This document shows, in pieces, positions 1 through 8,391 of a stretch of 64,000 bases of DNA (position 1 is its first letter; every line of letters begins with the position of its first letter). Made by a program: the position numbers and the translations under genes. The DNA lies in assembly GCA_002428445.1 (NCBI GenBank), contig DIWJ01000023.1, forward strand, positions 54,642 to 118,641. Direction: 5' to 3'. Under the pieces are notes generated by a model. It was given only the letters and a program-made list of their open reading frames with translations, ran no database searches and was not told where the DNA came from. This stretch comes from Syntrophaceae bacterium UBA6109. Lineage in GTDB: Bacteria; Desulfobacterota; Syntrophia; Syntrophales; UBA6109.

Positions 1-528
1 GCTGAATACAATCAGCAGGACGGTCAACATCGTCCCGGCGAGGGGAACGGCCTGAGCGCCGCCCGCGGCGACCGTCGCTCCTCCGAGAGCGAGGATCATG
101 CAGAAAGAGGCGATAAACGGGACCTGCACGATCCGCTGGACCACGACCCAGAGGAGGCAGGAGGCGGCCGCTCCCCAGGGGACGAGCGCGAGGGTGAAGC
201 CCAGATAGCTGGCCACGCCCTTGCCGCCCCTGAACCTGTGGAAGCAGGGGAAACGGTTCCCGGCAACCAGGGCGAGACCAACCCAGGGGAGCAGATCGCC
301 CGGCAGAAGGGCCGCCGCCAGCATGGCCAGGCAGGCGGCCCGCCCCACGTCAAGGGCGAGCACGACGGCCGCCCATCCCTTGCCGGCCTGGCGATAGACG
401 TTGGTGGTGCCCGCATTCCCGCTGAATGCCGTCCGCGGGTCCCCCTTGCCCAGAAACCCGAGGATGATGATGGCGAAATTGACCGACCCGGCCAGATAGG
501 TCAAGAAAAGAATACCGGCGAAGCGCAT
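1..528 (-). CDS. plsY: PlsY-type acyl-phosphate:glycerol-3-phosphate acyltransferase, 3' end cut by window
   Basis: Reading the minus strand from an ATG at 528 gives an open frame to the window edge. It has a hydrophobic N-terminus, then SGNAGTTNVYRQAGKGWAA and later GNRFPCFHRFRGGKGVAS, the two glycine-rich loops typical of PlsY, separated by membrane segments. PlsY transfers an acyl group from acyl phosphate to glycerol-3-phosphate in the inner membrane, giving lysophosphatidate. The gene starts 4 nt after the stop of the dehydratase gene, so it is the last visible gene of the biosynthetic operon. Together with the FakA-FakB fusion upstream it suggests that the cluster product is used as acyl phosphate (inference). 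The C-terminus lies outside the window. Confidence 0.85.
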   Translation of the reverse strand, partial: MRFAGILFLTYLAGSVNFAIIILGFLGKGDPRTAFSGNAGTTNVYRQAGKGWAAVVLALDVGRAACLAMLAAALLPGDLLPWVGLALVAGNRFPCFHRFRGGKGVASYLGFTLALVPWGAAASCLLWVVVQRIVQVPFIASFCMILALGGATVAAGGAQAVPLAGTMLTVLLIVFS

Positions 529-532
529 CCGT

Positions 533-1417
533 CTAAGTCTCCTGCGGCTCCCGCACCCAGGCGGGGGGCCTTCGTCTCCCGCCGTAGATGTCACGCATCT
601 CGAGCCCCTCTATAAACTCCGCGGGCTTCCCGTCGCGGCCATGGATCCAGAGGTCAAAACGCAGCGCGGGGGCATCCCCCGGAAGAAGAACGATGCGGCA
701 GGAATAGGTTTCGCCGGCCCGTGTCGGGACGAGGATCCGTCTTCGCCCGAAGCCCACCGGGAAAGCGATGGTGTTTCCGTACCGCTGCCCCCAGGCGCAG
801 GCGACATGGAAGGCTGCATCGGCCGGGAACGGAGAGCCCAGGGGACCGGCCGGCTCCGGAGCATCCCCGCCGAAGACCTCGGCCCAGGCGCCGGCCGCCG
901 TCAGGCAAACGTCGCCCGTCACATTCTGATAGGCCGGCCCGAAGGGGACCAATTCATCATAGAGCCGACGGCTCGAGAGGGTGAAGACCGGCCCCGCCGG
1001 GGCCGCCCCGTCGCCGCAGGCCGCCGCCGGCCCTTCCGCCGGGACCGCTTCTTCCCTGCCGGCGGGCAGAAAAAAAACGGACGCATGCTCGACACGGCGC
1101 GTCCATTTCGCCTGCCGGCCCGATCGAACGGTCACCAGCCTGGAACGGCAGCGGCCGTCCGCCAGACGCGAAAACTCATGGACGGCCGGGATCTCCCGCA
1201 GCCCGGGATCGACTGTCAGGACGTGGTTGAACACACCCGACTCCTGCCGGCACGGATCGACACCGGCGGACGCGGGCAGCGTGCGGGCCATGATCTGCAG
1301 AGCCTCTACGGCCGGAAGAACCACGCGGCCGGCGACGAGGTGATCGCGCAGATAGGCCGGCACGGGCACCGCCACGGGAAGGTCTATCGTTTCGACGGGC
1401 TGGGAAAGGTTTTCCAT
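533..1417 (-). CDS. Stand-alone PKS-type dehydratase (double hotdog)
   Basis: The 294-residue protein has two hotdog halves. The first carries DHLVAGRVVLP, which fits the HxxxGxxxxP catalytic histidine motif of polyketide-synthase dehydratase domains. The second half has PFPADAAFHVA, where the aspartate sits like the catalytic Asp of PKS DH domains. Such domains remove water from 3-hydroxyacyl-ACP; here the domain is a free protein in a type II system. An upstream in-frame extension to 1582 exists, but the ATG at 1417 is preferred because it starts right before the recognisable fold and overlaps the thioesterase gene by only 34 nt. It could act beside the FabZ-type protein at 7133-7534 on different chain lengths. 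Confidence 0.7.
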   Translation of the reverse strand: MENLSQPVETIDLPVAVPVPAYLRDHLVAGRVVLPAVEALQIMARTLPASAGVDPCRQESGVFNHVLTVDPGLREIPAVHEFSRLADGRCRSRLVTVRSGRQAKWTRRVEHASVFFLPAGREEAVPAEGPAAACGDGAAPAGPVFTLSSRRLYDELVPFGPAYQNVTGDVCLTAAGAWAEVFGGDAPEPAGPLGSPFPADAAFHVACAWGQRYGNTIAFPVGFGRRRILVPTRAGETYSCRIVLLPGDAPALRFDLWIHGRDGKPAEFIEGLEMRDIYGGRRRPPAWVREPQET

Positions 1418-1878
1418 AACTGAACGGTCTTGGGATCGACGGCCACGGGAATCCCCCGGGAATTGAGGGCGCAATGCCGGGTGTATCCCCGGCAGACATC
1501 GGCCTCCGTCTCTGCATGGGTGATGACGTAATCGAACTGGAGACGGACCCGCTGGAGTTCCGCCGGCCGGGTGTGGATCCACATGGGATCGTCGTAGTGC
1601 AGCGGCTGATGGAACTGGATCCCGAGATCGATGATGGGGTAAACGTAACCGCTATCCTCGATCTCCCGATAGGGGTAGGCGGCGTCGCGCATCAGCGACG
1701 TCCTGCCGAACTCGAAATAGCGCAGATAATTGGCGTGATAAACGACGGTGGAGCGGTCCGTATCGGCGTAGAGGGTCCTCATCCGGCACCGGTGCCATAT
1801 CAGTCCCGTCGCGGCTTCACGGACGTAACGTTCGTCATCTCCCTGAGGTTCGGTCCGAAACGGCCTGGGCTTCATCAC
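1384..1878 (-). CDS. YbgC/4HBT-family acyl thioesterase
   Basis: The 164-residue protein is a single hotdog thioesterase. Around residues 38-60 it reads YADTDRSTVVYHANYLRYFE, the classical 4HBT/YbgC active-site stretch with the catalytic Asp and the YHANYLRYFE helix. The N-terminal 30 residues are an extension of unclear role. The start overlaps the stop of the upstream ketosynthase gene as ATGA, so translation is probably coupled. In aryl-polyene clusters a similar thioesterase is thought to release or edit the ACP-bound chain; that role is inferred from context here. Confidence 0.8.
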   Translation of the reverse strand: MMKPRPFRTEPQGDDERYVREAATGLIWHRCRMRTLYADTDRSTVVYHANYLRYFEFGRTSLMRDAAYPYREIEDSGYVYPIIDLGIQFHQPLHYDDPMWIHTRPAELQRVRLQFDYVITHAETEADVCRGYTRHCALNSRGIPVAVDPKTVQLWKTFPSPSKR

Positions 1879-3143
1879 GCCACCCCCCGGAAAATAATGC
1901 AGCAGTTCGTGCCGCCGAAGCCGAAGGCGTTCGACAGGGCCATCTCGTAACGGTGCGGACGGGCCGTATTGGGCACGCAGTCGATGTCAGCAAAACGCGG
2001 ATCGGGGAGATGGTTGATCGTGGGCAGGATCATCCCCCGCTGCATCCCCTCGATCGTGAGGGCGTCTTCGATGGCCGCAGCCGCCCCGAGGGTATGGCCG
2101 ATCTGGGACTTGTTGGAGGACAGGGGGATCTTCTCCAGGGACCGGCCGAAGACCGTCCGGAGGCAGTCGACCTCGACGAGGTCTCCCTTCGGCGTGGAGG
2201 TGCCGTGGGCGTTGATGTACTGGATGTCCGAAGGCTGGAGAGCCGCATCGTCGAGCGCCTCCCGGATGCCCCGGGTGATCGTTTCGGGATTGGGCTTGGT
2301 GAAATGGTAGGCATCGGATGTCCAGCCGACCCCCATCACCTCCGCCCGCGCCTGAAGGCCGTAGCGGGCGATCATCTCCTCGGCGGCCAGGACGATGACG
2401 CCGGCCCCCTCGGAAACGACGAAGCCGCGCCGATCAACGCTGAAAGGCCGCGAGGCCTGCGCGGGATTCTCGTACGCCCGGTCCCCGGGGACGACCTTGA
2501 CGGTGGCGTTCATGTTGGCGAACCCATGGATGATCTCCGGGAGGATCGGGGTGTCCACCCCTCCGGCGAGGACGAAATCACAGTCCCCGTCCCGGATCAT
2601 GCGGGCCCCGATGCCGACGGCGTGGTTCCCCGAGGCGCAGGCTCCCTGGGGGGAAAAGACGGGTCCCGTGAAACCGAGCAGCATCCCTGCCTTTCCCGAG
2701 GGGAGATTGGCGCAGAGATTGGGCAGGAGGTAAGGGCTGATCTTCAGGGGGCCCTTTTCCTGGAAGTTGAGCATGGCCGTCCGGAAGGCATCGACGCCGT
2801 TGATCGCGGAGCCGATGAGACAAGCCGTTCGCGGGCCGGTTTCCCCGTTCATCGGCAGGCGGGCGTGGGCCAGGGCTTCATGGCAGACGGCCATGGTGAG
2901 GAGAACGAAGGCGGCGTTCCAGTTGTACGCCTCCTTGGCATCCACGAACTCGAGGGCCATCGGATCCCAGTCCGGGATCTCTCCCACCACGTTGCAGACC
3001 GACTCGACCTGACAGCGGGTGACCTTCCGAAAACCGGCCTCGCCGCGGACGGCCCGCTCCCACGTTATGGGAAACGTCCTCCCCAGCGGGGTGGCCGCCC
3101 CGTAACCGATGACAAAAACGCGTCTGTTTAATGGAGCTCTCAT
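1875..3143 (-). CDS. Beta-ketoacyl-ACP synthase (FabF-type), KS-1
   Basis: The 422-residue protein is a full-length condensing enzyme. It has the nucleophile Cys169 in GACASGNHA, a histidine in YINAHGTSTPKGD and a second histidine in SNKSQIGHTLGAAA. The Cys-His-His set is complete, so it should be an elongating ketosynthase rather than a chain-length factor. It catalyses decarboxylative condensation of malonyl-ACP with an acyl-ACP. A second paralogous ketosynthase lies 132 nt upstream. No strong Shine-Dalgarno sequence precedes the ATG at 3143. Confidence 0.9.
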   Translation of the reverse strand: MRAPLNRRVFVIGYGAATPLGRTFPITWERAVRGEAGFRKVTRCQVESVCNVVGEIPDWDPMALEFVDAKEAYNWNAAFVLLTMAVCHEALAHARLPMNGETGPRTACLIGSAINGVDAFRTAMLNFQEKGPLKISPYLLPNLCANLPSGKAGMLLGFTGPVFSPQGACASGNHAVGIGARMIRDGDCDFVLAGGVDTPILPEIIHGFANMNATVKVVPGDRAYENPAQASRPFSVDRRGFVVSEGAGVIVLAAEEMIARYGLQARAEVMGVGWTSDAYHFTKPNPETITRGIREALDDAALQPSDIQYINAHGTSTPKGDLVEVDCLRTVFGRSLEKIPLSSNKSQIGHTLGAAAAIEDALTIEGMQRGMILPTINHLPDPRFADIDCVPNTARPHRYEMALSNAFGFGGTNCCIIFRGVA

Positions 3144-3275
3144 CCGTGCATCAACCTGTCGGTACGTGTATTGGAGGACTCAGGACACCCCGCCCCGTCC
3201 GAGACCGCGATGTCTCCGCAGGGAAGAAACCGGTTCCGGGAAGCGCAAAGGGAAAGGGTCATCAGGATTCTCATA

Positions 3276-4529
3276 TCAGGCAAGACAGCGAAACACAAGG
3301 CAGGCGTTGCACCCCCCGAAACCGAAGGCGTTCTTCAGGACGTGCTCCTGCTGCAGGTGTCGGGCGCCCTCAGCCACGCAGTCAAGATCGATCGCCGGGT
3401 CGCGCCGATGGTTGACCGTGGGCAGCAGGACGCCCCGGCGCATACCCTCCAGGGCCAGGATCGATTCCACGGCACTGGTGGCGCCCATGGCATGACCCAG
3501 CTGGGATTTGTTGGCCGAAACGGGAGGGATTCTGTCTCCGAAGATCTCCCGGAGGGCCTCGGCCTCAACCTGATCGCCGACCCTGGTCGAGGCCGCATGG
3601 GCATTGATTGCATCGATGTCCGCCGGTGAAATGCCGGCGTGGCCGATGCTTTGGGCCATGCAGCGCGTCACCGTAACGGGATTGGGGGCAACGACATGGC
3701 AAGCGTCGGCGGTCATCGCCCAGCCGGCCAGCTGCGCATGGAAGGCCAGACCGTGCGCCGCGGCAAAGGCGCGTGAAGCGATCACGATGCAGCCCGCTCC
3801 CTCGGAAACCACAAATCCCCGGCGCCCAAGGGAGAAAGGGCGGCTCGCGGCGGCGGGCGGCAGGGGCGCTTCCCCCTCCTTGGGGCGGTAGGCGCCGTTC
3901 ATCGTGGCAAAACCCGCCACGATCGGCTCGATCAGGGGAAAATCCGCGGCGCCGCAGATGGCCACATCGGCCGTCCCCTGGGCGATGAACATCGCCCCCA
4001 GGATCAGCGAACTGCTTCCCGTGGCGCAGGCGGTGACAACCGAGGCAATGGGCCCCGTTGCCCCGGTCAGGATGGCGACCTTGCCTCCCACCATGTTGAT
4101 GCAGGAATTGGGATTCATGAAGGGCTGGGGCAGCTTCCCGGCCGCCGTCCACGTCCGGTCCGCCGCGATGAGCGCATCCAGCCCGCCGATGGCGGAGCTG
4201 AAAGTGACGGCAACCCGCGGGGCCAGATCCGGCGTAATCTCCAGGCCGGCCTTCTTCAAGGCCCTGTGGACGACGAGCAAGGCGTAAGGAAAGATGGGGG
4301 AGGTCCAGTGGGCCATCTCGCGGGGCTGGAGAAACGGATAGGGGGCGACATCGATCGGGCCGACCTGGCCGGCAATCCGGACGGGAAAACCTTCTTTCAG
4401 GGGGAAGCGGGTCAGGTCGGATACGCCGCTCTCGCCCGCGGCGGCGCGTTCCCACTGGCCTTCCAGCTCGGTGCCGAGGGGTGAGACGGCATCATATCCC
4501 AGGATCACGGGTCGCGTGTCGTCCATCAT
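3276..4529 (-). CDS. Beta-ketoacyl-ACP synthase (FabF-type), KS-2
   Basis: This 417-residue ketosynthase is a divergent paralogue of KS-1. Its catalytic residues are Cys158 in VVTACATGSSS, the histidine in INAHAASTRVGD and the histidine in ANKSQLGHAMGAT, so the triad looks intact. Two consecutive ATG codons (4529 and 4526) are possible starts. It follows a radical SAM gene with a 31-nt gap in the same operon. KS pairs occur in aryl polyene, flexirubin and dialkylresorcinol systems; the division of labour between the two here cannot be read from sequence. Confidence 0.9.
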   Translation of the reverse strand: MMDDTRPVILGYDAVSPLGTELEGQWERAAAGESGVSDLTRFPLKEGFPVRIAGQVGPIDVAPYPFLQPREMAHWTSPIFPYALLVVHRALKKAGLEITPDLAPRVAVTFSSAIGGLDALIAADRTWTAAGKLPQPFMNPNSCINMVGGKVAILTGATGPIASVVTACATGSSSLILGAMFIAQGTADVAICGAADFPLIEPIVAGFATMNGAYRPKEGEAPLPPAAASRPFSLGRRGFVVSEGAGCIVIASRAFAAAHGLAFHAQLAGWAMTADACHVVAPNPVTVTRCMAQSIGHAGISPADIDAINAHAASTRVGDQVEAEALREIFGDRIPPVSANKSQLGHAMGATSAVESILALEGMRRGVLLPTVNHRRDPAIDLDCVAEGARHLQQEHVLKNAFGFGGCNACLVFRCLA

Positions 4530-4560
4530 CTCCTCGCAGGGTTCGGCAGGAACACCCCTC

Positions 4561-5559
4561 TCACCAGGGGATGAACTTGTAGAGTTTGGCGAACATCTCG
4601 TACACTTCGATCCAGTTCTGGAGGTCCTTCGCGGATCGCAGGTGGTCCCTCTTGTTGACCATGACCCAGCTCATGTGGGCGGCGCCGTCCTTGCAGGTCC
4701 GGCAGTCCCGCGTCGCCGAAGTGCAGCAGCGGTGCATCGTCTCGAGATCGGCAGCCCAGCGGATGAAGCGGATGAGGCGCTTCGGACGGGGATTGCGGTT
4801 GTCGAGGGGCTCCGTCACGGACGGACATTCCTCCCACCCGAAAGACCGCCCCAGCATCCGTCCGGTCGTGATGATTTCATGGTAGTACCGGCAGGAAACA
4901 ACGGTCTGCGGGTAGCGATCGAGCATGGCGTCCATCTCGGCGCGCACATCGGCCAGTTGCGAGGGGCTCCAGGAGAACCCGTCGACGCCTTCATCATTGG
5001 AGAGCAGCTGCATGTGGACCTTGAGACCGACGGCGTCGATCCTGCCGATCACCCGCTCCAGCCGCCCGAGCTGCCGGGAGGTGATGGTATACAGATAGTA
5101 GGTGAAGGGATCGCCTTCATAATTGCGGCTGGAAACGGCAAAGGTGTCCTTCCCCCGCAGAAGCTTTTCATCCTCTTCGTCCCCCCACAGGGAGATGCCC
5201 ACCATCATGTCGGGGAATCTTTCCCGGGGCACCTTGATCAGGCCGTTGGTGGCACAGTAGGTGGAAAGGCGCCGATAGAAGGCCTCGACGCGGTCGAGAT
5301 GGAGGGTCGGCTCTCCGCCGATGAGAATGGCCAGATTGACCCCCCGCTCCTGTTCCTTTTCCACGAAGGCATCCCAGCGGGCGACGTCCGTTTCTTCCCG
5401 CGCGGCCTTGTGCTCATCGGACGAAAAGAAAAAACACCCCTTGCAGCGCAGGTTGCAGCTGTTCGTCACATCGTAAATGGAACTGCGCATGTTCAGACGG
5501 GAAATCGCCTTGTAACGCCCGTACCAGACGGGGTCCAGAAGTGAACTGACGGTCTGCAT
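4561..5559 (-). CDS. Radical SAM enzyme, CNLRCKGC type (paralogue 1)
   Basis: The protein has the radical SAM CX3CX2C motif as CNLRCKGC at about residues 35-42, followed by a GGEPTLH-type SAM-binding stretch (IGGEPTLHL). A cysteine cluster near the C-terminus (HRCCTSATRDCRTC) could bind an auxiliary iron-sulfur cluster, as in SPASM-like enzymes. I chose the ATG at 5559 because GAGGAAA precedes it and it leaves a 2-nt gap to the previous stop; an alternative ATG at 5586 would overlap that gene. It is a close paralogue of the next gene in architecture. The substrate is unknown; it probably modifies the ACP-bound or released chain. Confidence 0.8.
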   Translation of the reverse strand: MQTVSSLLDPVWYGRYKAISRLNMRSSIYDVTNSCNLRCKGCFFFSSDEHKAAREETDVARWDAFVEKEQERGVNLAILIGGEPTLHLDRVEAFYRRLSTYCATNGLIKVPRERFPDMMVGISLWGDEEDEKLLRGKDTFAVSSRNYEGDPFTYYLYTITSRQLGRLERVIGRIDAVGLKVHMQLLSNDEGVDGFSWSPSQLADVRAEMDAMLDRYPQTVVSCRYYHEIITTGRMLGRSFGWEECPSVTEPLDNRNPRPKRLIRFIRWAADLETMHRCCTSATRDCRTCKDGAAHMSWVMVNKRDHLRSAKDLQNWIEVYEMFAKLYKFIPW

Positions 5560-5561
5560 CG

Positions 5562-6728
5562 TTATGGTTTCCTCATCTCTTCGCATCCCGGCGGAGCCAC
5601 CATCTCTGCGCAGAGATTCTCCCCCTTGTCATATCCCATGACCCAGACGGCCAGGTAGGTATCGACGTAGTCCAGCCAGGACTTGAAGGAAGGCGGATCC
5701 GTCACGTGACGGTACAGCCGGGCGGTCACCACGGCGCTTCCCGCTGCATAATGCCGGCAGTCTGCGCAATCGGTGTCCGGTACGCAGCAGGCCACTTCCC
5801 GGTCCCACGTGAGGTCGGTTCTGAACTGGCGGAAGGATCGTCCCAGGCCGATCGCCGTGGAGGCGTTTCTCCGGGGATAGGAACAGCTGTAGAGTTCGTG
5901 CAGGCCCTTCCTGTGCGTATGGGCGACGGCGTTGTAAGGAGAAAAAAGGACGTGACGGGGATAGAGGGACATCATCTCCTTCATGACCTCCCGGGTCCCG
6001 GCCAGGGAAGCCTCATCATGCCGCAGGTCCCCTGCGTAACCCAGGGGTGCGGAAAAGACATTGAAGGTGACGCGGCAGTCCGCCGCCGCCAGGATGCCGA
6101 TGACTTCCGATGCCTCAGCGATGTTTTCCCGCGTAAAGGTATAAACGAAAACGGCCCGCGGATCGCCGCGGTAGTTGTCGATCTGGCGCCGGAGCAGTTC
6201 CCGGGCCTTGCGCACCCGCAAGCTGGTTTCGTCGTTCCCCCAGACGGAGATGTGGATCCGGTAACCGACGGCCTGATCGATGCGGCGAAAGCCGTTCGTC
6301 GCAATGCAGCCCAGCGGCATCTCGGAAAAGCAGACATCGAGAAGAGCGGGAACGAGCGAGGGCTCGGCCCCGGCGAGGACGACATACGTGATGCCGCGCT
6401 CGCGTTCCCGGCGCATCAGGTCGCGCCAGGCCCCGGGCCCGTCGTTTTCCATGGCGAACTGCTTGGCGCCCTCGTAATAATAACAGCCGTCGCAACGGAG
6501 GTTGCAGCGGTTCGTCATGTCATAGGTGGACTCTCTGAGGAAGAAGTATTGCCGGACCTTCTCCCAGCGGGCCTTGACGGCCGGCTCCGACAGCAGCTCG
6601 GAAAATTTCCACCGCCGGGGCGCCGGCTGATCTTCCGGCGCCGGCGCGCGTGTCAACGCGGCGTCGCCGCACAGCGGATTTCGCCCGCCGCTTTCCTGAT
6701 TCAGCATCGTTTCGGCCTTATACGTCAT
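5562..6728 (-). CDS. Radical SAM enzyme, CNLRCDGC type (paralogue 2)
   Basis: This protein of about 388 residues has CNLRCDGCYYYEG as its CX3CX2C cluster site (near residues 75-82) and a LAGAEPSL stretch at the SAM-binding position. Its C-terminal cysteines (VACCVPDTDCADC) match those of paralogue 1 in spacing. The N-terminal 60 residues are extra compared with paralogue 1. The start is either GTG at 6740 or ATG at 6728; the ATG has GGAG at good spacing. Tandem duplication followed by specialisation is the simplest reading. The reaction is not known. Confidence 0.8.
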   Translation of the reverse strand: MTYKAETMLNQESGGRNPLCGDAALTRAPAPEDQPAPRRWKFSELLSEPAVKARWEKVRQYFFLRESTYDMTNRCNLRCDGCYYYEGAKQFAMENDGPGAWRDLMRRERERGITYVVLAGAEPSLVPALLDVCFSEMPLGCIATNGFRRIDQAVGYRIHISVWGNDETSLRVRKARELLRRQIDNYRGDPRAVFVYTFTRENIAEASEVIGILAAADCRVTFNVFSAPLGYAGDLRHDEASLAGTREVMKEMMSLYPRHVLFSPYNAVAHTHRKGLHELYSCSYPRRNASTAIGLGRSFRQFRTDLTWDREVACCVPDTDCADCRHYAAGSAVVTARLYRHVTDPPSFKSWLDYVDTYLAVWVMGYDKGENLCAEMVAPPGCEEMRKP

Positions 6729-6788
6729 CCGGGTCTCCACTCCCCCCGAATATCCTGTCGCCCGCCGTTGAGCCTTCCCGGACCTCTT

Positions 6789-7067
6789 TCACGGTTTCTT
6801 GCCGGAAGCCAGTTTGGAACAGAGATATCTGGCGATCAGCCGGACGGTCCTCAGGGTCGGATAGTCGTCCTCATCGATGGAAACGCCGTATTCGTCCTGA
6901 AGAACCAGGGCCACCGTTGCCAGATCCATGCTGTCCACGCCGAGTTCGTCCACAAGATCCATGTCGGGATCGAAGGTCTCCGGCGTAATGTCCTGCAGCT
7001 TCAACTCCCCGATGATGATCTCGGCGATCCGGAGGATCTGGTTACGGTCCTCGTTGCACTCCGGCAT
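6789..7067 (-). CDS. Acyl carrier protein
   Basis: The 92-residue protein is acidic and carries the phosphopantetheine attachment motif ELGVDSMDLATV with the serine at position 46. GGAGG lies 7 nt before the ATG. It should carry the growing chain for the two ketosynthases, both dehydratases and the FabG-type reductase of this cluster. No second ACP is visible in the window, although aryl-polyene clusters commonly have two. No phosphopantetheinyl transferase is encoded here, so a housekeeping one is assumed. Confidence 0.9.
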   Translation of the reverse strand: MPECNEDRNQILRIAEIIIGELKLQDITPETFDPDMDLVDELGVDSMDLATVALVLQDEYGVSIDEDDYPTLRTVRLIARYLCSKLASGKKP

Positions 7068-7132
7068 GTGTCAACCTCCAAAATTCCAAGGATTTCCCGT
7101 CCACGAATAAAAATGTTCTTTTGCTAAAAACC

Positions 7133-7534
7133 CTAATCTTTGTCAAGAGATTTGTACAATGGACCGTGGACCGGTGCAGCCGTAAAAGCCCCCGTACAGG
7201 CCGGTTCGCCGGACAGGCTGACGCTGAAAAGATAGGTCCATCCGTTGCGCCCCTCCTGCCTGGATATCTTCAACGTCATTTCCTCATCCGGCTTGACCGG
7301 AAGGCGGAAACGGACCCTGCCGAGGCCGGTGATCCTCATCGACCTTCCCTCCTCACGCTCCGCCGCCAGGATCGCCTCTTCCACCAGCGCCAGAACAGCA
7401 ATTCCCGGGAGAAGCGGGTGGCCGGGGAAATGGCCGTCGTACCAGGCCGAATCCCCCGAAACGCTTGCCGAGGCTGCGATCCGGTCCGCTCCACCCGAAC
7501 GGTGCGACAACCCCTGATGGAACGTTTTTTTCAT
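7133..7534 (-). CDS. FabZ/ApeI-like 3-hydroxyacyl-ACP dehydratase
   Basis: The 133-residue hotdog protein contains DGHFPGHPLLPGIAVLALVEEA. This carries the FabZ-type HFPG histidine and, further along the helix, the catalytic glutamate position. It should dehydrate 3-hydroxyacyl-ACP to enoyl-ACP; with no enoyl reductase gene in the visible cluster, double bonds would be kept (inference consistent with a polyene). The gene overlaps the deacetylase start by ATGA and lies 65 nt downstream of the ACP gene. Confidence 0.8.
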   Translation of the reverse strand: MKKTFHQGLSHRSGGADRIAASASVSGDSAWYDGHFPGHPLLPGIAVLALVEEAILAAEREEGRSMRITGLGRVRFRLPVKPDEEMTLKISRQEGRNGWTYLFSVSLSGEPACTGAFTAAPVHGPLYKSLDKD

Positions 7535-8391
7535 TTCTCCTCCGGACCTCTCGTGATTTCGGGAATACCGCCGGACGGCGGAAGGGTTGCCGGTTCCATC
7601 ACCGGCCTTCCGATCAACTGCGACAACGGCACGACTTCATACCCCTTCGCTTTGAGCCCCAGGATGATCTGCTCCACCTCTTCAAGCCAGTCCGCGATCC
7701 CGCGAACGCCGGACGGCGCAACGTCGTGGAGAAGGACGATCGCCCCGGGATGGACCCTCTTCAGGATGCGTTTCGCCAGCCCGCGGATGAGGCGGTTCCC
7801 GAAATCGCCGGCCCGGCAACTGAAGGTGATGCAATCCATGTCCAGCGTCCTCAGGACCCCCGGCAACCTGGGGTTGGTGATGCCCACGGGCGGCCGGAAC
7901 GCGCGGGGCCGGATGCCGAAACCGGCCAGCAGTTCCTGAGTGCGGGTAATCTCATCGGAAAGCCTCGTACGGGAACGCAGCATCAGCAGGGGGTCATGAT
8001 GGTAGGAGTGATTGCCGACGGCATGGCCCCTCGACAGGATTTCCCGGATCAGCATCGGGTGCCGCTCCGCCTCCACCCCCACCACGAAGAAGGTCGCCGG
8101 CAGCCGATATCGATCCAGAAGCTCGAGCAGACCGGGCGTGACATCGGGATCGGGACCGTCGTCGAAGGTCAGGGCCGCCGCCAGGCGATCTCTTGCCCCG
8201 CGGCTGATCACCGGAAGAAAAAAACCCGCCTGGGGGAGAAAGGGAGCCACGAGACAAAAAAGGAGGAACAAAGCGAGCGGCGCGACAGCCATCTCTTCCC
8301 GGATGAAGAAGAGCCCCCCAGAAACGGCCAATGCCGAGAAGCCTGCCGCGTGGGCAGGTGAGAGGATCTTGCCGGTGAACGCCCTTTTCAT
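7531..8391 (-). CDS. NodB-type polysaccharide deacetylase family protein
   Basis: The protein of about 286 residues starts with two hydrophobic segments, then has the NodB homology domain: AALTFDDGPDPDV (metal-binding Asp pair), GHAVGNHSYHHD (metal-binding histidines), FRPPVG and a late IVLLHD motif. It is probably membrane-anchored with the catalytic domain outside the cytoplasm. The ATG at 8391 overlaps the previous stop as ATGA, which decides the start over a GTG at 8409. A deacetylase is unusual in aryl-polyene clusters; it may act on an N-acetylated sugar added by the GT2 enzyme (inference). Confidence 0.8.
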   Translation of the reverse strand: MKRAFTGKILSPAHAAGFSALAVSGGLFFIREEMAVAPLALFLLFCLVAPFLPQAGFFLPVISRGARDRLAAALTFDDGPDPDVTPGLLELLDRYRLPATFFVVGVEAERHPMLIREILSRGHAVGNHSYHHDPLLMLRSRTRLSDEITRTQELLAGFGIRPRAFRPPVGITNPRLPGVLRTLDMDCITFSCRAGDFGNRLIRGLAKRILKRVHPGAIVLLHDVAPSGVRGIADWLEEVEQIILGLKAKGYEVVPLSQLIGRPVMEPATLPPSGGIPEITRGPEEK

